54,626 nt of DNA from a virus (IMGVR_UViG_3300027868_000010:1-54626), one strand, 5' to 3'. Counted from the first letter of the stretch, positions 40,435-47,954 are shown. The notes: generated by a model not told the origin, from the letters alone. Numbers and translations are program-made.

Positions 40435-43344
40435 ATGCTACCCCTGAACGCCATGACAGACTTCTCGTTCATGAAGGGCTTCGGCTCTGCTGAACAATGG
40501 TATGCCCGTTGCCAAGAGCTAGGCGTCGAAGCCTTCGGCCTTGCCGACCTCAATAGCACGTGGGGGCACGTACCGTTTACAAAAGTCTTCAAAGACGTGA
40601 AGCTCTTGCTTGGCGTTCAGGTGGCCGTGGTTCCCAACCTCACGAAAGATAAGCGGCACGGCATTGTCACTCTTATCGCCAGGAACAGGGACGGATTGTC
40701 ACTCTTATATAAGGCAATGACCCTGGCCCACCAGCAAACCTATTACCGGCCTCGTCTCACGTGGGCACAGCTTTCAGACCTCAATGGTTTTGTCGAGGTC
40801 ATCGTGAACGAGTGTTCCCTTGGAGACTTCGTGGATTTCGAGAAGCTTGGCTTTGGCTACGTGGCATGTTCCGCGCGCCCTGGTGCCATGCGTCACGCAA
40901 TCATGAGCGGAGACTTCAAAGTGGTCGCGACGTCCTCGCCGGCTTACCCGTCAATCGAACACAGAGAGGCTTACGAGCTTGTCCGTGCGGTGGCAAATGG
41001 CGTGAAGTTCGGTGAGGACGTCGACGACGGACTTCACATGTTGCGGAGGTCAGAATATGAAACCCTTCTTCGACCCATTACCGTCCAAGACGAGTGGTAT
41101 AGGAACGCAGAACAGATTGCTTCGGAGTGTTCGGCATCTGTTCGACAAGCCACAAACATCAAGCCTCGTGTTGACCATACCCTTCAAGTGCTCGCCGAGA
41201 CAGGCGCGCGCGAACGGGGAGTCGATCTTAGCGGCGATTATGGAGAGCGGCTACGACACGAACTTGGCGTCATCAGTGATAAAAAGTTCGAAGACTACTT
41301 CCTTTTTGTCGCGGATGTTGTGGCGTGGGCTAAAGAGCGTATGTTCGTTGGTCCGTGCCGTGGTAGTTCTGGTGGGAGTCTTTTATGTTACCTACTCGGT
41401 ATCACGGAGCTTGATCCTCTTCGGCATGGAACGCTCTTCGAAAGGTTCCTCGACGTTGGTCGTACCGATTGGCCTGACATCGACATCGATTTCCCTGACA
41501 ACAAACGCGACCTTGTTTTTGAATATCTCCGCGAAAAATATGGCGAGGATCACGTTGCACGTTTAGGGACCATCAGCAAGTTCGGTGGCAAGTCAGCCAT
41601 CAACGATGCGGGCAGGGCATATGGGGTCGAGTACGCTGCAACGCGTGACGTTGCACGTGTAGTGGACACGGTGGATGTTCCCCTGCCTGTAATGTTCGAC
41701 AATATGCCCGAAGACGTGCAGCCGATCCTCGACGCGAACCCCGAATTACGCAAAGCTGCGCTCATAGACGGGCATCCTCGTCACCACGGCGTACATGCGG
41801 CGGGCGTTGTGGTGACCAATGAGCCGGTGACGTCCTTCGGAGTGCTGGATAAGGATGGCACGATCAGCCTGGACATGAAGACCGCCGAGGGGATCAATCT
41901 CTTGAAGCTTGATGCTCTCGGTCTCCGCACCCTGTCCGTGATCGAGAATTGCTGCGAACAGGTCGGGTATAAAACTGAAGAACTTTACGAGCTTGGCTTC
42001 GATGGGAGGGAGCACAATTATCTCGACGACTACGCCGACGACACAAATGTGGTCAACGTCTTCGATCTGTTCAACAAGGACCAGGTCACCGGCATCTTCC
42101 AGTTCGAAGGCACGGCAGTGCGACAACTCATGAGGCAGATTAATGTGGAAACTTTCGACGATTTGGCGGCGCTTATGTCTCTGGCACGACCCGGACCTCT
42201 TGTGGGAGGGGCCGCTGGAAACTGGGTCAAGCGACGGGCTGGCGAAGAGGACTTCTCGTATTCTCACCCGATCATGGAAAAGATTACGGCAGAAACTCTC
42301 GGCACGATTATCTACCAGGAACAGGCGATGCAGATCGTCAGGGAACTCGGTTCATTCGATGACATCGGAGTCAACGGCTTTAGACGCGCGGTCGGCAAGA
42401 AAGACCCAGAAGCCCTCCAGGCGTACCGGCAGGAATTTTTAGATAGCGCCATCGAAAAATATATCGATCACCACGTTGCGACCGGCGACATAGAGCTTGA
42501 TGACTTGGTTAGGTTGACATCAGAAGAAACCGCCAATGCGCTATGGGATGAAATGTGCGAGTTCGGTTCCTACGCGTTCAACAAAAGTCATGCTGTGGCT
42601 TACACCATGCTCTCTTATATATGCGCCTATCTCAAGTCTGTATATCCGATGGAGTATAGTATAGCGCAGCTTCGCAACGCGGCGTCCGAGGATCAGGGGA
42701 AGGCTCTCCTGCGCGAACTGATCGCCGAGGGGTATGAGGTCATTCCGTTCGACCACAAGCGCAGCGAGGATGACTGGTCGATCCAAGACGGCAAGATGGT
42801 GGGCGGCTTCACCGCAGTGAAGGGCGTCGGAGCCAAGACAGCCAAGACGCTCATGGAGAAGCGCGACGCCAACCCTGATGGGTGGCTGGACGACCTCACC
42901 CCTGCCCAGAACGAGAAGATCACGAAACCATTCAACACGCCGTGGGACGATCTCAACCGAAGAGGAAAGATGTACAAGCATCTCTATGACGATCCGGATA
43001 AGCACGGCATACGCGGGCCGATCCTGCGTCTCGATCAGGTTCCAGAAGAGAAGGGGCAATACTGCTTCATCGCAACTCTCACAAAACGTCAGCTTCGCAC
43101 GAAGACCGACGACAAGGGTAAGGCGATGGCGAGTAAGGCAACCTTCCTGAACCTGTATTGGGAAGACGACAGTGGCGATTGCGGCAGTACGATAAGCCGC
43201 TTCAAGTACGAGGAAATGGGGGCACCCATTATGGAGATACCAGATGCAGAAGGTCGCGACTTCCTCGTTCGCGGCACCATCATCAACGAGGGCCAGAACA
43301 ATTGGTTCTTCATCGACAAACTTAAGGAACTGACAGATGACTGA
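40435..43344 (+). CDS. DNA polymerase III alpha-type replicative polymerase
   Basis: This 969-residue protein is a C-family polymerase like DnaE. Key parts: GPCRGSSGGSLLCYLLGIT (about 307), WPDIDIDFPDNKRD with two catalytic Asp (about 346), DGHPRHHGVHAAGVVV, LLKLDALGLRTL with the third Asp (about 490), VTGIFQFEGTAVRQL and ARPGPL. The N-terminal PHP domain is degenerate: the usual LHxHS start is LPLNAMTDFSFM and the usual TDHGN is ADLNS, so metal ligands are gone and the domain should have no exonuclease of its own. It is shorter than bacterial DnaE (about 1160), lacking most C-terminal tail domains. Confidence 0.92.
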   Translation: MLPLNAMTDFSFMKGFGSAEQWYARCQELGVEAFGLADLNSTWGHVPFTKVFKDVKLLLGVQVAVVPNLTKDKRHGIVTLIARNRDGLSLLYKAMTLAHQQTYYRPRLTWAQLSDLNGFVEVIVNECSLGDFVDFEKLGFGYVACSARPGAMRHAIMSGDFKVVATSSPAYPSIEHREAYELVRAVANGVKFGEDVDDGLHMLRRSEYETLLRPITVQDEWYRNAEQIASECSASVRQATNIKPRVDHTLQVLAETGARERGVDLSGDYGERLRHELGVISDKKFEDYFLFVADVVAWAKERMFVGPCRGSSGGSLLCYLLGITELDPLRHGTLFERFLDVGRTDWPDIDIDFPDNKRDLVFEYLREKYGEDHVARLGTISKFGGKSAINDAGRAYGVEYAATRDVARVVDTVDVPLPVMFDNMPEDVQPILDANPELRKAALIDGHPRHHGVHAAGVVVTNEPVTSFGVLDKDGTISLDMKTAEGINLLKLDALGLRTLSVIENCCEQVGYKTEELYELGFDGREHNYLDDYADDTNVVNVFDLFNKDQVTGIFQFEGTAVRQLMRQINVETFDDLAALMSLARPGPLVGGAAGNWVKRRAGEEDFSYSHPIMEKITAETLGTIIYQEQAMQIVRELGSFDDIGVNGFRRAVGKKDPEALQAYRQEFLDSAIEKYIDHHVATGDIELDDLVRLTSEETANALWDEMCEFGSYAFNKSHAVAYTMLSYICAYLKSVYPMEYSIAQLRNAASEDQGKALLRELIAEGYEVIPFDHKRSEDDWSIQDGKMVGGFTAVKGVGAKTAKTLMEKRDANPDGWLDDLTPAQNEKITKPFNTPWDDLNRRGKMYKHLYDDPDKHGIRGPILRLDQVPEEKGQYCFIATLTKRQLRTKTDDKGKAMASKATFLNLYWEDDSGDCGSTISRFKYEEMGAPIMEIPDAEGRDFLVRGTIINEGQNNWFFIDKLKELTDD

Positions 43345-43579
43345 AACTGACGTGGGCCAGCGCCTACTATCCTATATCGAGCGCATCGAGCGCCTGGATG
43401 AAGAGAAGAAGGAACTCGCCGCCGATATCCGCGAAGTCTTCGCCGAAGCCAAGGGCACCGGCTTCGACGTCCAGATCATGCGGAAGGTTCTCACCATCCG
43501 CAAGATGGAACCCGCCGAACGCCAGGAGCAGGAAGCCCTGCTCTCCACATACCTCACCGCATTGGGAGCGACATCATGA
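43337..43579 (+). CDS. GapR-like DNA-binding protein (DUF2312)
   Basis: This 80-residue protein matches DUF2312/GapR almost throughout: LLSYIERIERLDEEKKELAADIREVFAEAKGTGFDVQIMRKVLTIRKMEP, then QEQEALLSTYLTALG. GapR of Caulobacter binds overtwisted AT-rich DNA ahead of replication forks and stimulates topoisomerases. GapR is found in Alphaproteobacteria and their phages, so it points to the host. It overlaps the polymerase gene by 8 bases, which suggests a role in phage replication. Confidence 0.87.
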   Translation: MTETDVGQRLLSYIERIERLDEEKKELAADIREVFAEAKGTGFDVQIMRKVLTIRKMEPAERQEQEALLSTYLTALGATS

Positions 43580-43833
43580 CGACACCGACCAAAGTTAAAC
43601 TCGACACCAGCGAACAGCTGGCCCTCAAGGCTCTTCACGACAAGACGGTGGGCCTCAACAACTTCGTGCAGACAGTCACGGCGCAAGGCGAGAGCCGCAT
43701 GGCCGAGATACAGGCCGAGAGCCGTCGTATCTGGGAAAAGATCGCGGCGAACCATGGTCTCGATATCGAGCACGTGAACTACGAAGTCGACGCCAAGACC
43801 GAGCACTTGGTTCCGATGATGATGAAGCTATGA
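43576..43833 (+). CDS. Small helical hypothetical protein
   Basis: This 85-residue protein is helical and charged (SEQLALKALHDKTVGLNNFV, SRMAEIQAESRRIWEKIAANH). It overlaps the GapR-like stop (ATGA) and the next start. It may be a coiled-coil partner of a replication protein; nothing proves this. Confidence 0.62.
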   Translation: MTTPTKVKLDTSEQLALKALHDKTVGLNNFVQTVTAQGESRMAEIQAESRRIWEKIAANHGLDIEHVNYEVDAKTEHLVPMMMKL

Positions 43834-44270
43834 GCTTTATCGCTCATGTCGAGGCCGAGGTCGCTGAGCATAACCATGACCAACGCGTCGAAGTCGAGTA
43901 CGGGGAGGTCCGAGAGGACTTCTCCACTCTCGAAGAATTACTCGAGGGCAGTGACATCGATATGTCTGACTGCAAACTGTTCACGTATCAGCTGAATGGT
44001 GACGCGCAGGAAATGCATGGGGCGACCCATTTCTGCGTCATCCAGTTGGACGTCGATAAGACAGTCGGAGACCTGTATCTCCAGGGCAACACGATCCAGG
44101 GGCCAGCAGTTCTCTTACTGTGCAACGGCGAAAGCTTGGTGGGCTTCCACTGCAACAAATGTGCTCATAGTTTTGTAAGATGGTTCCTCGAGACCCAGGG
44201 TTATTGGAAAGAGAAATATCATGAAGTTGGAAGTTTCGAAAAAGCGAAAACCTGTACCACGATCCACTGA
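43830..44270 (+). CDS. Hypothetical protein
   Basis: This 146-residue protein is acidic at the start (VEAEVAEHNHDQRVEVEYGE) and then beta-rich (THFCVIQLDVDKTVGDLYLQ), with several Cys and His (FHCNKCAHSFVRWF) that could bind zinc. It ends in a 50-base overlap with the nuclease gene. No family recognised. Confidence 0.6.
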   Translation: MSFIAHVEAEVAEHNHDQRVEVEYGEVREDFSTLEELLEGSDIDMSDCKLFTYQLNGDAQEMHGATHFCVIQLDVDKTVGDLYLQGNTIQGPAVLLLCNGESLVGFHCNKCAHSFVRWFLETQGYWKEKYHEVGSFEKAKTCTTIH

Positions 44271-44718
44271 GGCGGCGTTCGAGAAGCGCGTCGCCAAGGT
44301 GCTCGAGGGGGTGGGTCTAATGTCCTACCACACCGCCGAGCGTTTCTATAAGGGTATCCCAGATCGGTATGTGGCGGGCGGCAACTGGATCGAGTTCAAG
44401 GCTGTGCCGTACAGTGGAACGCGACGTATTACACCCACTCGGTTCTTCAAGCCCGAGCAGAAGCTTTGGCTGACCCGGTTCCACAATGCCGGTGACCGAG
44501 TGTTCGTGTGCATCCTGTTCCAGCCCGAGAATGGCGAGCCACGTGTCCTGCTCTGTCCCTGGGCCCTCCTTGAAGGGGAAGGATCAATGTCTACAGAACG
44601 TGTTGATCGATATTCTATGATATGTTCCACGACGGATGACCTTAAAAAATTCGTTGCCCTTCGCTTCGGTCATGAGCATGATCGCTTCTCAAATTATAAA
44701 ATGAGTTTTTTACCATGA
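44221..44718 (+). CDS. VRR-NUC nuclease
   Basis: This 165-residue protein has the PD-(D/E)xK nuclease core in VRR-NUC form: TEAAFEKRVAKVLEGVG, SYHTAERFYKGIPDRYVAGGNWIEFKA, giving Asp in PDR and the E-x-K pair in EFK, followed by FKPEQKLWLTRFHNAGDRVF. Such enzymes cut branched or flap DNA structures such as Holliday junctions. It lies next to the polymerase group, which fits resolving replication intermediates. The start overlaps the previous gene by 50 bases. Confidence 0.85.
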   Translation: MKLEVSKKRKPVPRSTEAAFEKRVAKVLEGVGLMSYHTAERFYKGIPDRYVAGGNWIEFKAVPYSGTRRITPTRFFKPEQKLWLTRFHNAGDRVFVCILFQPENGEPRVLLCPWALLEGEGSMSTERVDRYSMICSTTDDLKKFVALRFGHEHDRFSNYKMSFLP

Positions 44719-45017
44719 AAAAGCGCCCCCTTATCAATATGCTCACGTCCCTGGAGAATATTCCAAAGGAATGGCTGAACCACGTCGAACCGAAGGTCGT
44801 CAGAGGAGCGTTCCTGCCCTGCTGGATATGGGCAGGGGCAGTCGACAAGAACGGCTACCCCATCATGCGCGACGGGAACACGATCATCATGATGCATCGA
44901 TATGTCGCCAAGCTGTTCTATAAGGTGGGGAAGACCGACTATGTGAAACGATCCTGCGGGATCAATAATTGTGTGAACCCAAACCATGTCTATGTCTCGA
45001 AAACCCAAAGAGGTTAA
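44715..45017 (+). CDS. HNH-like protein, probably degenerate
   Basis: This 100-residue protein has the layout of small HNH endonucleases: PCWIWAGAVDKNGYPIM, MMHRYVAKLFY and SCGINNCVNPNHVYVS, with the C-x-NP-x-H end. At the place where active members have V-x-H-x-C there is VKRSC, so the first catalytic His appears to be missing and cleavage is doubtful. It may be an inactive relic or a DNA-binding form. It overlaps the VRR-NUC stop (ATGA). Confidence 0.68.
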   Translation: MKKRPLINMLTSLENIPKEWLNHVEPKVVRGAFLPCWIWAGAVDKNGYPIMRDGNTIIMMHRYVAKLFYKVGKTDYVKRSCGINNCVNPNHVYVSKTQRG

Positions 45018-45138
45018 TCCTATCGCCCGGGCACTGCGGGGTCTGCATCAGAGAAAAATGCCAAAAAACCAAAAAAAGTCCTTGACCCGCCCCAAACGGA
45101 AAGCGTATGATGCTCGTACAGTAGAGGAAGACACCTAA
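44992..45138 (+). CDS. Small basic protein (promoter lies inside it)
   Basis: This 48-residue, strongly basic protein (MSRKPKEVNPIARALRGLHQ, then KKSLTRPKRKAY) overlaps the end of the HNH-like gene by 26 bases. Short proteins of the form NPxARAL...K/R-rich are common in phages and probably bind nucleic acids. The promoter at 45082-45111 is embedded in its 3' half. Confidence 0.6.
   Translation: MSRKPKEVNPIARALRGLHQRKMPKNQKKSLTRPKRKAYDARTVEEDT
45082..45111 (+). promoter_or_regulatory. Sigma70-like promoter inside a small gene
   Basis: TTGACC (45082-45087) and TATGAT (45106-45111) are 18 bases apart. The next gene starts at 45154 with TAGGAGAGCAGGTAC in front. It would drive the long run of small genes up to the terminator at 47955. 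Confidence 0.65.
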
Positions 45139-45153
45139 TAGGAGAGCAGGTAC

Positions 45154-45399
45154 ATGAGCTTTGAAGACAACGTCAGGAGTATCGAGCGGGCGGTTCGCAG
45201 TGACTTCGTCAGACTCTATGGCTTCACCGGATCGGCGAGACTGGTTCAGGAGGGTGTTGAGGTCTGCTTATCCAAGGATAAGGAAACGATATATAATATT
45301 ATCTCGTGGCATCAGCTGGCCTCGATCCGTATTCCGCCAGGGCCGCATATTGTCCATGGCTTAATCGCCAAGGTCGCCAAGCCCAGGAGTGTGTTTTGA
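45154..45399 (+). CDS. Small hypothetical protein
   Basis: This 81-residue protein (RSIERAVRSDFVRLYGFTGS, VEVCLSKDKETIYNIISWHQ) is alpha-beta and soluble. AGGAGA precedes the ATG; it is the first gene after the promoter at 45082. Family not recognised. Confidence 0.62.
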   Translation: MSFEDNVRSIERAVRSDFVRLYGFTGSARLVQEGVEVCLSKDKETIYNIISWHQLASIRIPPGPHIVHGLIAKVAKPRSVF

Positions 45400-45617
45400 T
45401 AGACCTTAATCTCAAGACCCAGCCGTTCGCCTATGAACTCACCGAGATCGTGGACGAGAAGGGAACGCGTTTCGAAGCACGGTTGCAGTATGACACCAAA
45501 CAGAACTACTGGCTGTCCTCAGTGCGCGGCGACGTCAAGTGGGGTGATAATGAGTTCTTCGTCACCAGTATGGAGTGGTACGGCACGTTCACAATTGTCA
45601 GGATGGTGACGACATGA
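45396..45617 (+). CDS. Small hypothetical protein, TTG start
   Basis: The likely start is TTG 45396, which overlaps the previous stop (TTGA), giving 73 residues: beta-rich (DEKGTRFEARLQYDTKQNYW, DNEFFVTSMEWYGTFTIVRM). An ATG is absent near the junction. Its stop overlaps the next start as ATGA. Function unknown. Confidence 0.58.
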   Translation: MIDLNLKTQPFAYELTEIVDEKGTRFEARLQYDTKQNYWLSSVRGDVKWGDNEFFVTSMEWYGTFTIVRMVTT

Positions 45618-45787
45618 AGATCGCCACATATAAATGCCACTGCGGACACAAGTGGGAAGCCGAGGTCGAAGGCGGCACCATGCCCCTCAAACACAATAAG
45701 GTCCATTCGGACAAGTGCCCGGCGTGTGGCAGTATATATTTCGCCTGGACGAACTACCTTTCATCATTCGTGGGGAGACCATCGTGA
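45614..45787 (+). CDS. Small zinc-ribbon protein
   Basis: This 57-residue protein has two Cys pairs, YKCHCGHKWEAE and DKCPACGSIYFAW, the pattern of a zinc ribbon. Such ribbons bind nucleic acid or partner proteins. Its last residues lie in the first copy of the 116-base tandem duplication, but its own stop at 45785-45787 is unaffected. Start overlaps the previous stop (ATGA). Confidence 0.65.
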   Translation: MKIATYKCHCGHKWEAEVEGGTMPLKHNKVHSDKCPACGSIYFAWTNYLSSFVGRPS

Positions 45788-45992
45788 AGGAATTGCCAAT
45801 AGCGGCGTGCCGGTTATGCGGCGAGGAATTTCGGCAGAAACGCAACGATCAGAGGTTCTGTGAGACGGCGTGCCGGTCATCATTCGTGGGGAGACCATCG
45901 TGAAGGAATTGCCAATAGCGGCGTGCCGGTTATGCGGCGAGGAATTTCGGCAGAAACGCAACGATCAGAGGTTCTGTGAGACGGCGTGCCGG
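45761..45992 (+). repeat. Perfect 116-bp tandem duplication
   Basis: Bases 45761-45876 are repeated without a visible difference at 45877-45992. The unit holds the end of the zinc-ribbon gene and the start of a treble-clef-type zinc-finger gene. As 116 is not a multiple of three, the first copy of the zinc-finger start runs into a stop soon after the repeat boundary. Perfect identity means a very recent event or an assembly error. Confidence 0.93.
45784..45903 (+). pseudogene. Truncated copy of the zinc-finger gene
   Basis: This 39-residue frame starts at GTG in the first repeat copy (GGGGAG in front), includes the full Cys set CRLCGEEF...RFCETAC, then reads the repeat boundary out of frame (RSSFVGRPS) to a stop. 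It is a by-product of the tandem duplication. It might still fold as a zinc finger without its C-terminal half. Confidence 0.7.
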
Positions 45993-46139
45993 AAAAAGTA
46001 TCACCGCAACATCGAGCAGCGAGGCGGCAGAGCCGTCGAAATGCTCATCGAATGGCGAAATTCGCGCGGCAGTAAAAAAGGCGCTTTGACCAAAATTGCC
46101 GCACTCGTCGACAGTTGGATACGGGAGGATCGAAAATGA
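45900..46139 (+). CDS. Small zinc-finger protein
   Basis: This 79-residue protein starts at GTG 45900 with GGGGAG in front. CRLCGEEFRQKRNDQRFCETAC then KKYHRN is a Cys4 finger pattern found in many small phage and bacterial proteins, followed by a basic helical tail (MLIEWRNSRGSKKGALTKI). It is the intact copy after the tandem duplication. It probably binds nucleic acid. Its stop overlaps the next start (ATGA). Confidence 0.7.
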   Translation: MKELPIAACRLCGEEFRQKRNDQRFCETACRKKYHRNIEQRGGRAVEMLIEWRNSRGSKKGALTKIAALVDSWIREDRK

Positions 46140-46396
46140 GTTATGACACACCGGTGGTGCAGCCGCGCATGATGCATAAAACGCTCGTACCGGCGAAGAA
46201 GGATTACACGCTCGAGGATTACATGCGCGACATCGTCAAGTGCGCAGGGGGCTTCACGGATGATAACAAGGTCGTCCATAAGCCCGTCCCGCAACTCCAA
46301 AACTTCATCAAGGGCCACGACCTCGTCGGCACGTTGCGCGGGTCACCGCATTGGGTTCGCAATTCAGACTTCTATAAAAGGAATTCCAAGGTATGA
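46136..46396 (+). CDS. Small hypothetical protein
   Basis: This 86-residue basic protein (MSYDTPVVQPRMMHKTLVPA, YTLEDYMRDIVKCAGGFTDD) has no membrane segment and no motif I know. The start overlaps the zinc-finger stop (ATGA) and the end overlaps the next start, so it belongs to the same translation-coupled chain. Confidence 0.6.
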   Translation: MSYDTPVVQPRMMHKTLVPAKKDYTLEDYMRDIVKCAGGFTDDNKVVHKPVPQLQNFIKGHDLVGTLRGSPHWVRNSDFYKRNSKV

Positions 46397-46587
46397 ATGA
46401 TGTACGCATCATTCCACTTTACAAAGGCAGTGATCAGATTGGTCACTGTGTGGTTTTAAATATCCGCATCTTCCAAGACGGGTCGATGAGTGGCAGTGTT
46501 GCCCGCACCTATAAGGGCGAGTCCGACCAGTCCTACTATCTCTGTGAGGGGTGGCTGGAGGGTTACAGTGCGAGGGACCGCCAATGA
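46393..46587 (+). CDS. Small hypothetical protein
   Basis: This 64-residue protein is beta-rich (VRIIPLYKGSDQIGHCVVLN, SMSGSVARTYKGESDQSYYL). It overlaps both neighbours by four bases. Function unknown. Confidence 0.58.
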   Translation: MNDVRIIPLYKGSDQIGHCVVLNIRIFQDGSMSGSVARTYKGESDQSYYLCEGWLEGYSARDRQ

Positions 46588-46802
46588 TGGTCATCCTCCC
46601 GATCCAATTCGTCACAGGCACCGCTATCGGATATCAGGTGATCGACATGGAAGCCATCTTGCACGACAGCGGGGAGATAAAATATCCAATGGGTGTTGAG
46701 CAAAGCTGGTTCATCACCAAACACACACTTCAAGAATGTTTCGATTTCGCCGTGGCATATGTCAAGCGAAACGACCCACACAATGCAGGAGCAAAAGGAT
46801 GA
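46584..46802 (+). CDS. Small hypothetical protein
   Basis: This 72-residue protein starts at ATG 46584 on the ATGA overlap (a second ATG follows at once). It is beta-rich at first (VILPIQFVTGTAIGYQVIDM) and ends polar. It directly precedes the endolysin, with which it shares an ATGA junction. No family recognised. Confidence 0.58.
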   Translation: MMVILPIQFVTGTAIGYQVIDMEAILHDSGEIKYPMGVEQSWFITKHTLQECFDFAVAYVKRNDPHNAGAKG

Positions 46803-47224
46803 ATTACGACCTGAAAATTATGGCGCTGACCATTTATGGCGAAGCACGTGGCGCATCGGCGGCGGGCAAGGCTGGTGTTGCTCACGTCATCATGAACCGC
46901 TACGCTCGCCCTGGTTGGTGGACGCGACACCTGAGTGACAACGTCGTGGATGATACGATTGCGGCAGCGTGTCTCGATCCGTATCAGTTCTCATGCTGGA
47001 ACAACGGCGATCCCAACCTCAAGGCCATGGCAATCGTCAGCGAGGCCGACCCGGTGTATTTGCAGTGCATGAGGATGGCAATCGGCGTTATCTCCGGTGA
47101 CGTGCCTGACCCGACACATGGCTCGTATCACTATCACACCAAGGCCGTGACACCCGGTTGGTCCCAGGGCCTGGACCCGGTATGGGTCGAAGGCGATCAT
47201 CTCTTCTATAATAATGTGAGGTAG
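46799..47224 (+). CDS. SleB/CwlJ-type cell wall hydrolase (endolysin)
   Basis: This 141-residue protein matches the Hydrolase_2/SleB family: ALTIYGEARGASAAGKAGVAHVIMNR with the catalytic Glu near residue 15, PYQFSCWNNGDPN, DPTHGSYHYHTKAVTPGWSQ and the final GDHLFYNNVR. Such enzymes cut peptidoglycan glycan strands, and phages of Alphaproteobacteria often use them as endolysins. No signal peptide is seen, so it needs a holin. It lies far from the lysis-like cassette at 25.8-27.2 kb but 0.5 kb before a small two-pass membrane protein. Confidence 0.85.
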   Translation: MNYDLKIMALTIYGEARGASAAGKAGVAHVIMNRYARPGWWTRHLSDNVVDDTIAAACLDPYQFSCWNNGDPNLKAMAIVSEADPVYLQCMRMAIGVISGDVPDPTHGSYHYHTKAVTPGWSQGLDPVWVEGDHLFYNNVR

Positions 47225-47226
47225 CT

Positions 47227-47586
47227 ATGTCTGAATTAATTCAAATCTACTATTCGATGGACACGGTATGTGTCTCATGGCCTGATGGCACGGTTCATAC
47301 TTATGAGCCGAATGTCGACTTCCATCAGCTCAAGGGGCTGCTTGCCAACTGCATCACGGACTTCTGGATGGAAGGGAAGATGGATTTGACGTCCAGGTCA
47401 CTACTCGAGGGGCCGGCGGATTGCAGTGCAGTAGCAGTAGCAGTGCAAGACCTGTGCCGGCGGTATGAAATTTCCATCACATGCACCGGCAACATCTGGC
47501 AGGTCACAAAGGGGGATCAAGTCCTGTTGCAGGACTACAAACTGGAACGCGCACTCGAGCGCCTAACGAAGGATCAGGTGTCATGA
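47227..47586 (+). CDS. Hypothetical protein
   Basis: This 119-residue protein follows the endolysin by two bases. It is acidic and alpha-beta (IQIYYSMDTVCVSWPDGTVH, SAVAVAVQDLCRRYEISITC, DYKLERALERLTKDQ). No family recognised; it might assist lysis or be unrelated. Confidence 0.62.
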   Translation: MSELIQIYYSMDTVCVSWPDGTVHTYEPNVDFHQLKGLLANCITDFWMEGKMDLTSRSLLEGPADCSAVAVAVQDLCRRYEISITCTGNIWQVTKGDQVLLQDYKLERALERLTKDQVS

Positions 47587-47924
47587 AGGCCACCATCGTC
47601 GAACTACCATCACGCGTGATTACCCTGATTACTGATGATCATGGGAATACTGAAATCACCTTTGCCCGCAGCAAGTTCAATGCGAAGGACGTAGCACGTG
47701 ACCACGGAGCAGGGGACATTATCGTTGGAGGATTAGAATGTTTGGATATTTCGCTATTGCAGCCGGTACAGCAATCTGCACCCATTTCATCTGCGCCTGG
47801 GCCGGCTTCCGACGACCCTGGTGGGCCTACGTCGTTGCCGGATTCATCTGGCCCATCTACTGGACATACGTCTTACACGTCTGGTTCGAAAGTTTCTCGA
47901 AAGGGAAAACGTAAACCAAAATGA
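47583..47924 (+). CDS. Hypothetical protein with a low-complexity tail
   Basis: This 113-residue protein starts on an ATGA overlap. Residues 1-55 look like a compact beta-rich protein (ATIVELPSRVITLITDDHGN). Residues 60-113 are Ser/Pro/Gly-rich and end in a basic patch (SRKGKRKPK). The tail is encoded by the same DNA as a 58-residue membrane protein in another frame, which may explain its odd composition. Confidence 0.58.
   Translation: MKATIVELPSRVITLITDDHGNTEITFARSKFNAKDVARDHGAGDIIVGGLECLDISLLQPVQQSAPISSAPGPASDDPGGPTSLPDSSGPSTGHTSYTSGSKVSRKGKRKPK
47738..47914 (+). CDS. Overlapping two-pass membrane protein, candidate holin
   Basis: This 58-residue protein lies wholly inside the previous gene in another frame. 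It has a strong ribosome-binding site (TTGGAGGATTAGAATG) and two hydrophobic segments: YFAIAAGTAICTHFICAWAG and WWAYVVAGFIWPIYWTYVLH, then a short polar end (ESFSKGKT). That is the shape of a class II holin, and the endolysin gene lies 0.5 kb upstream. The composition is far too hydrophobic to be a random shadow frame. No family match from memory. Confidence 0.68.
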   Translation: MFGYFAIAAGTAICTHFICAWAGFRRPWWAYVVAGFIWPIYWTYVLHVWFESFSKGKT

Positions 47925-47954
47925 GAAATTTTTTGAATAGTTGAGAGACGTAAT

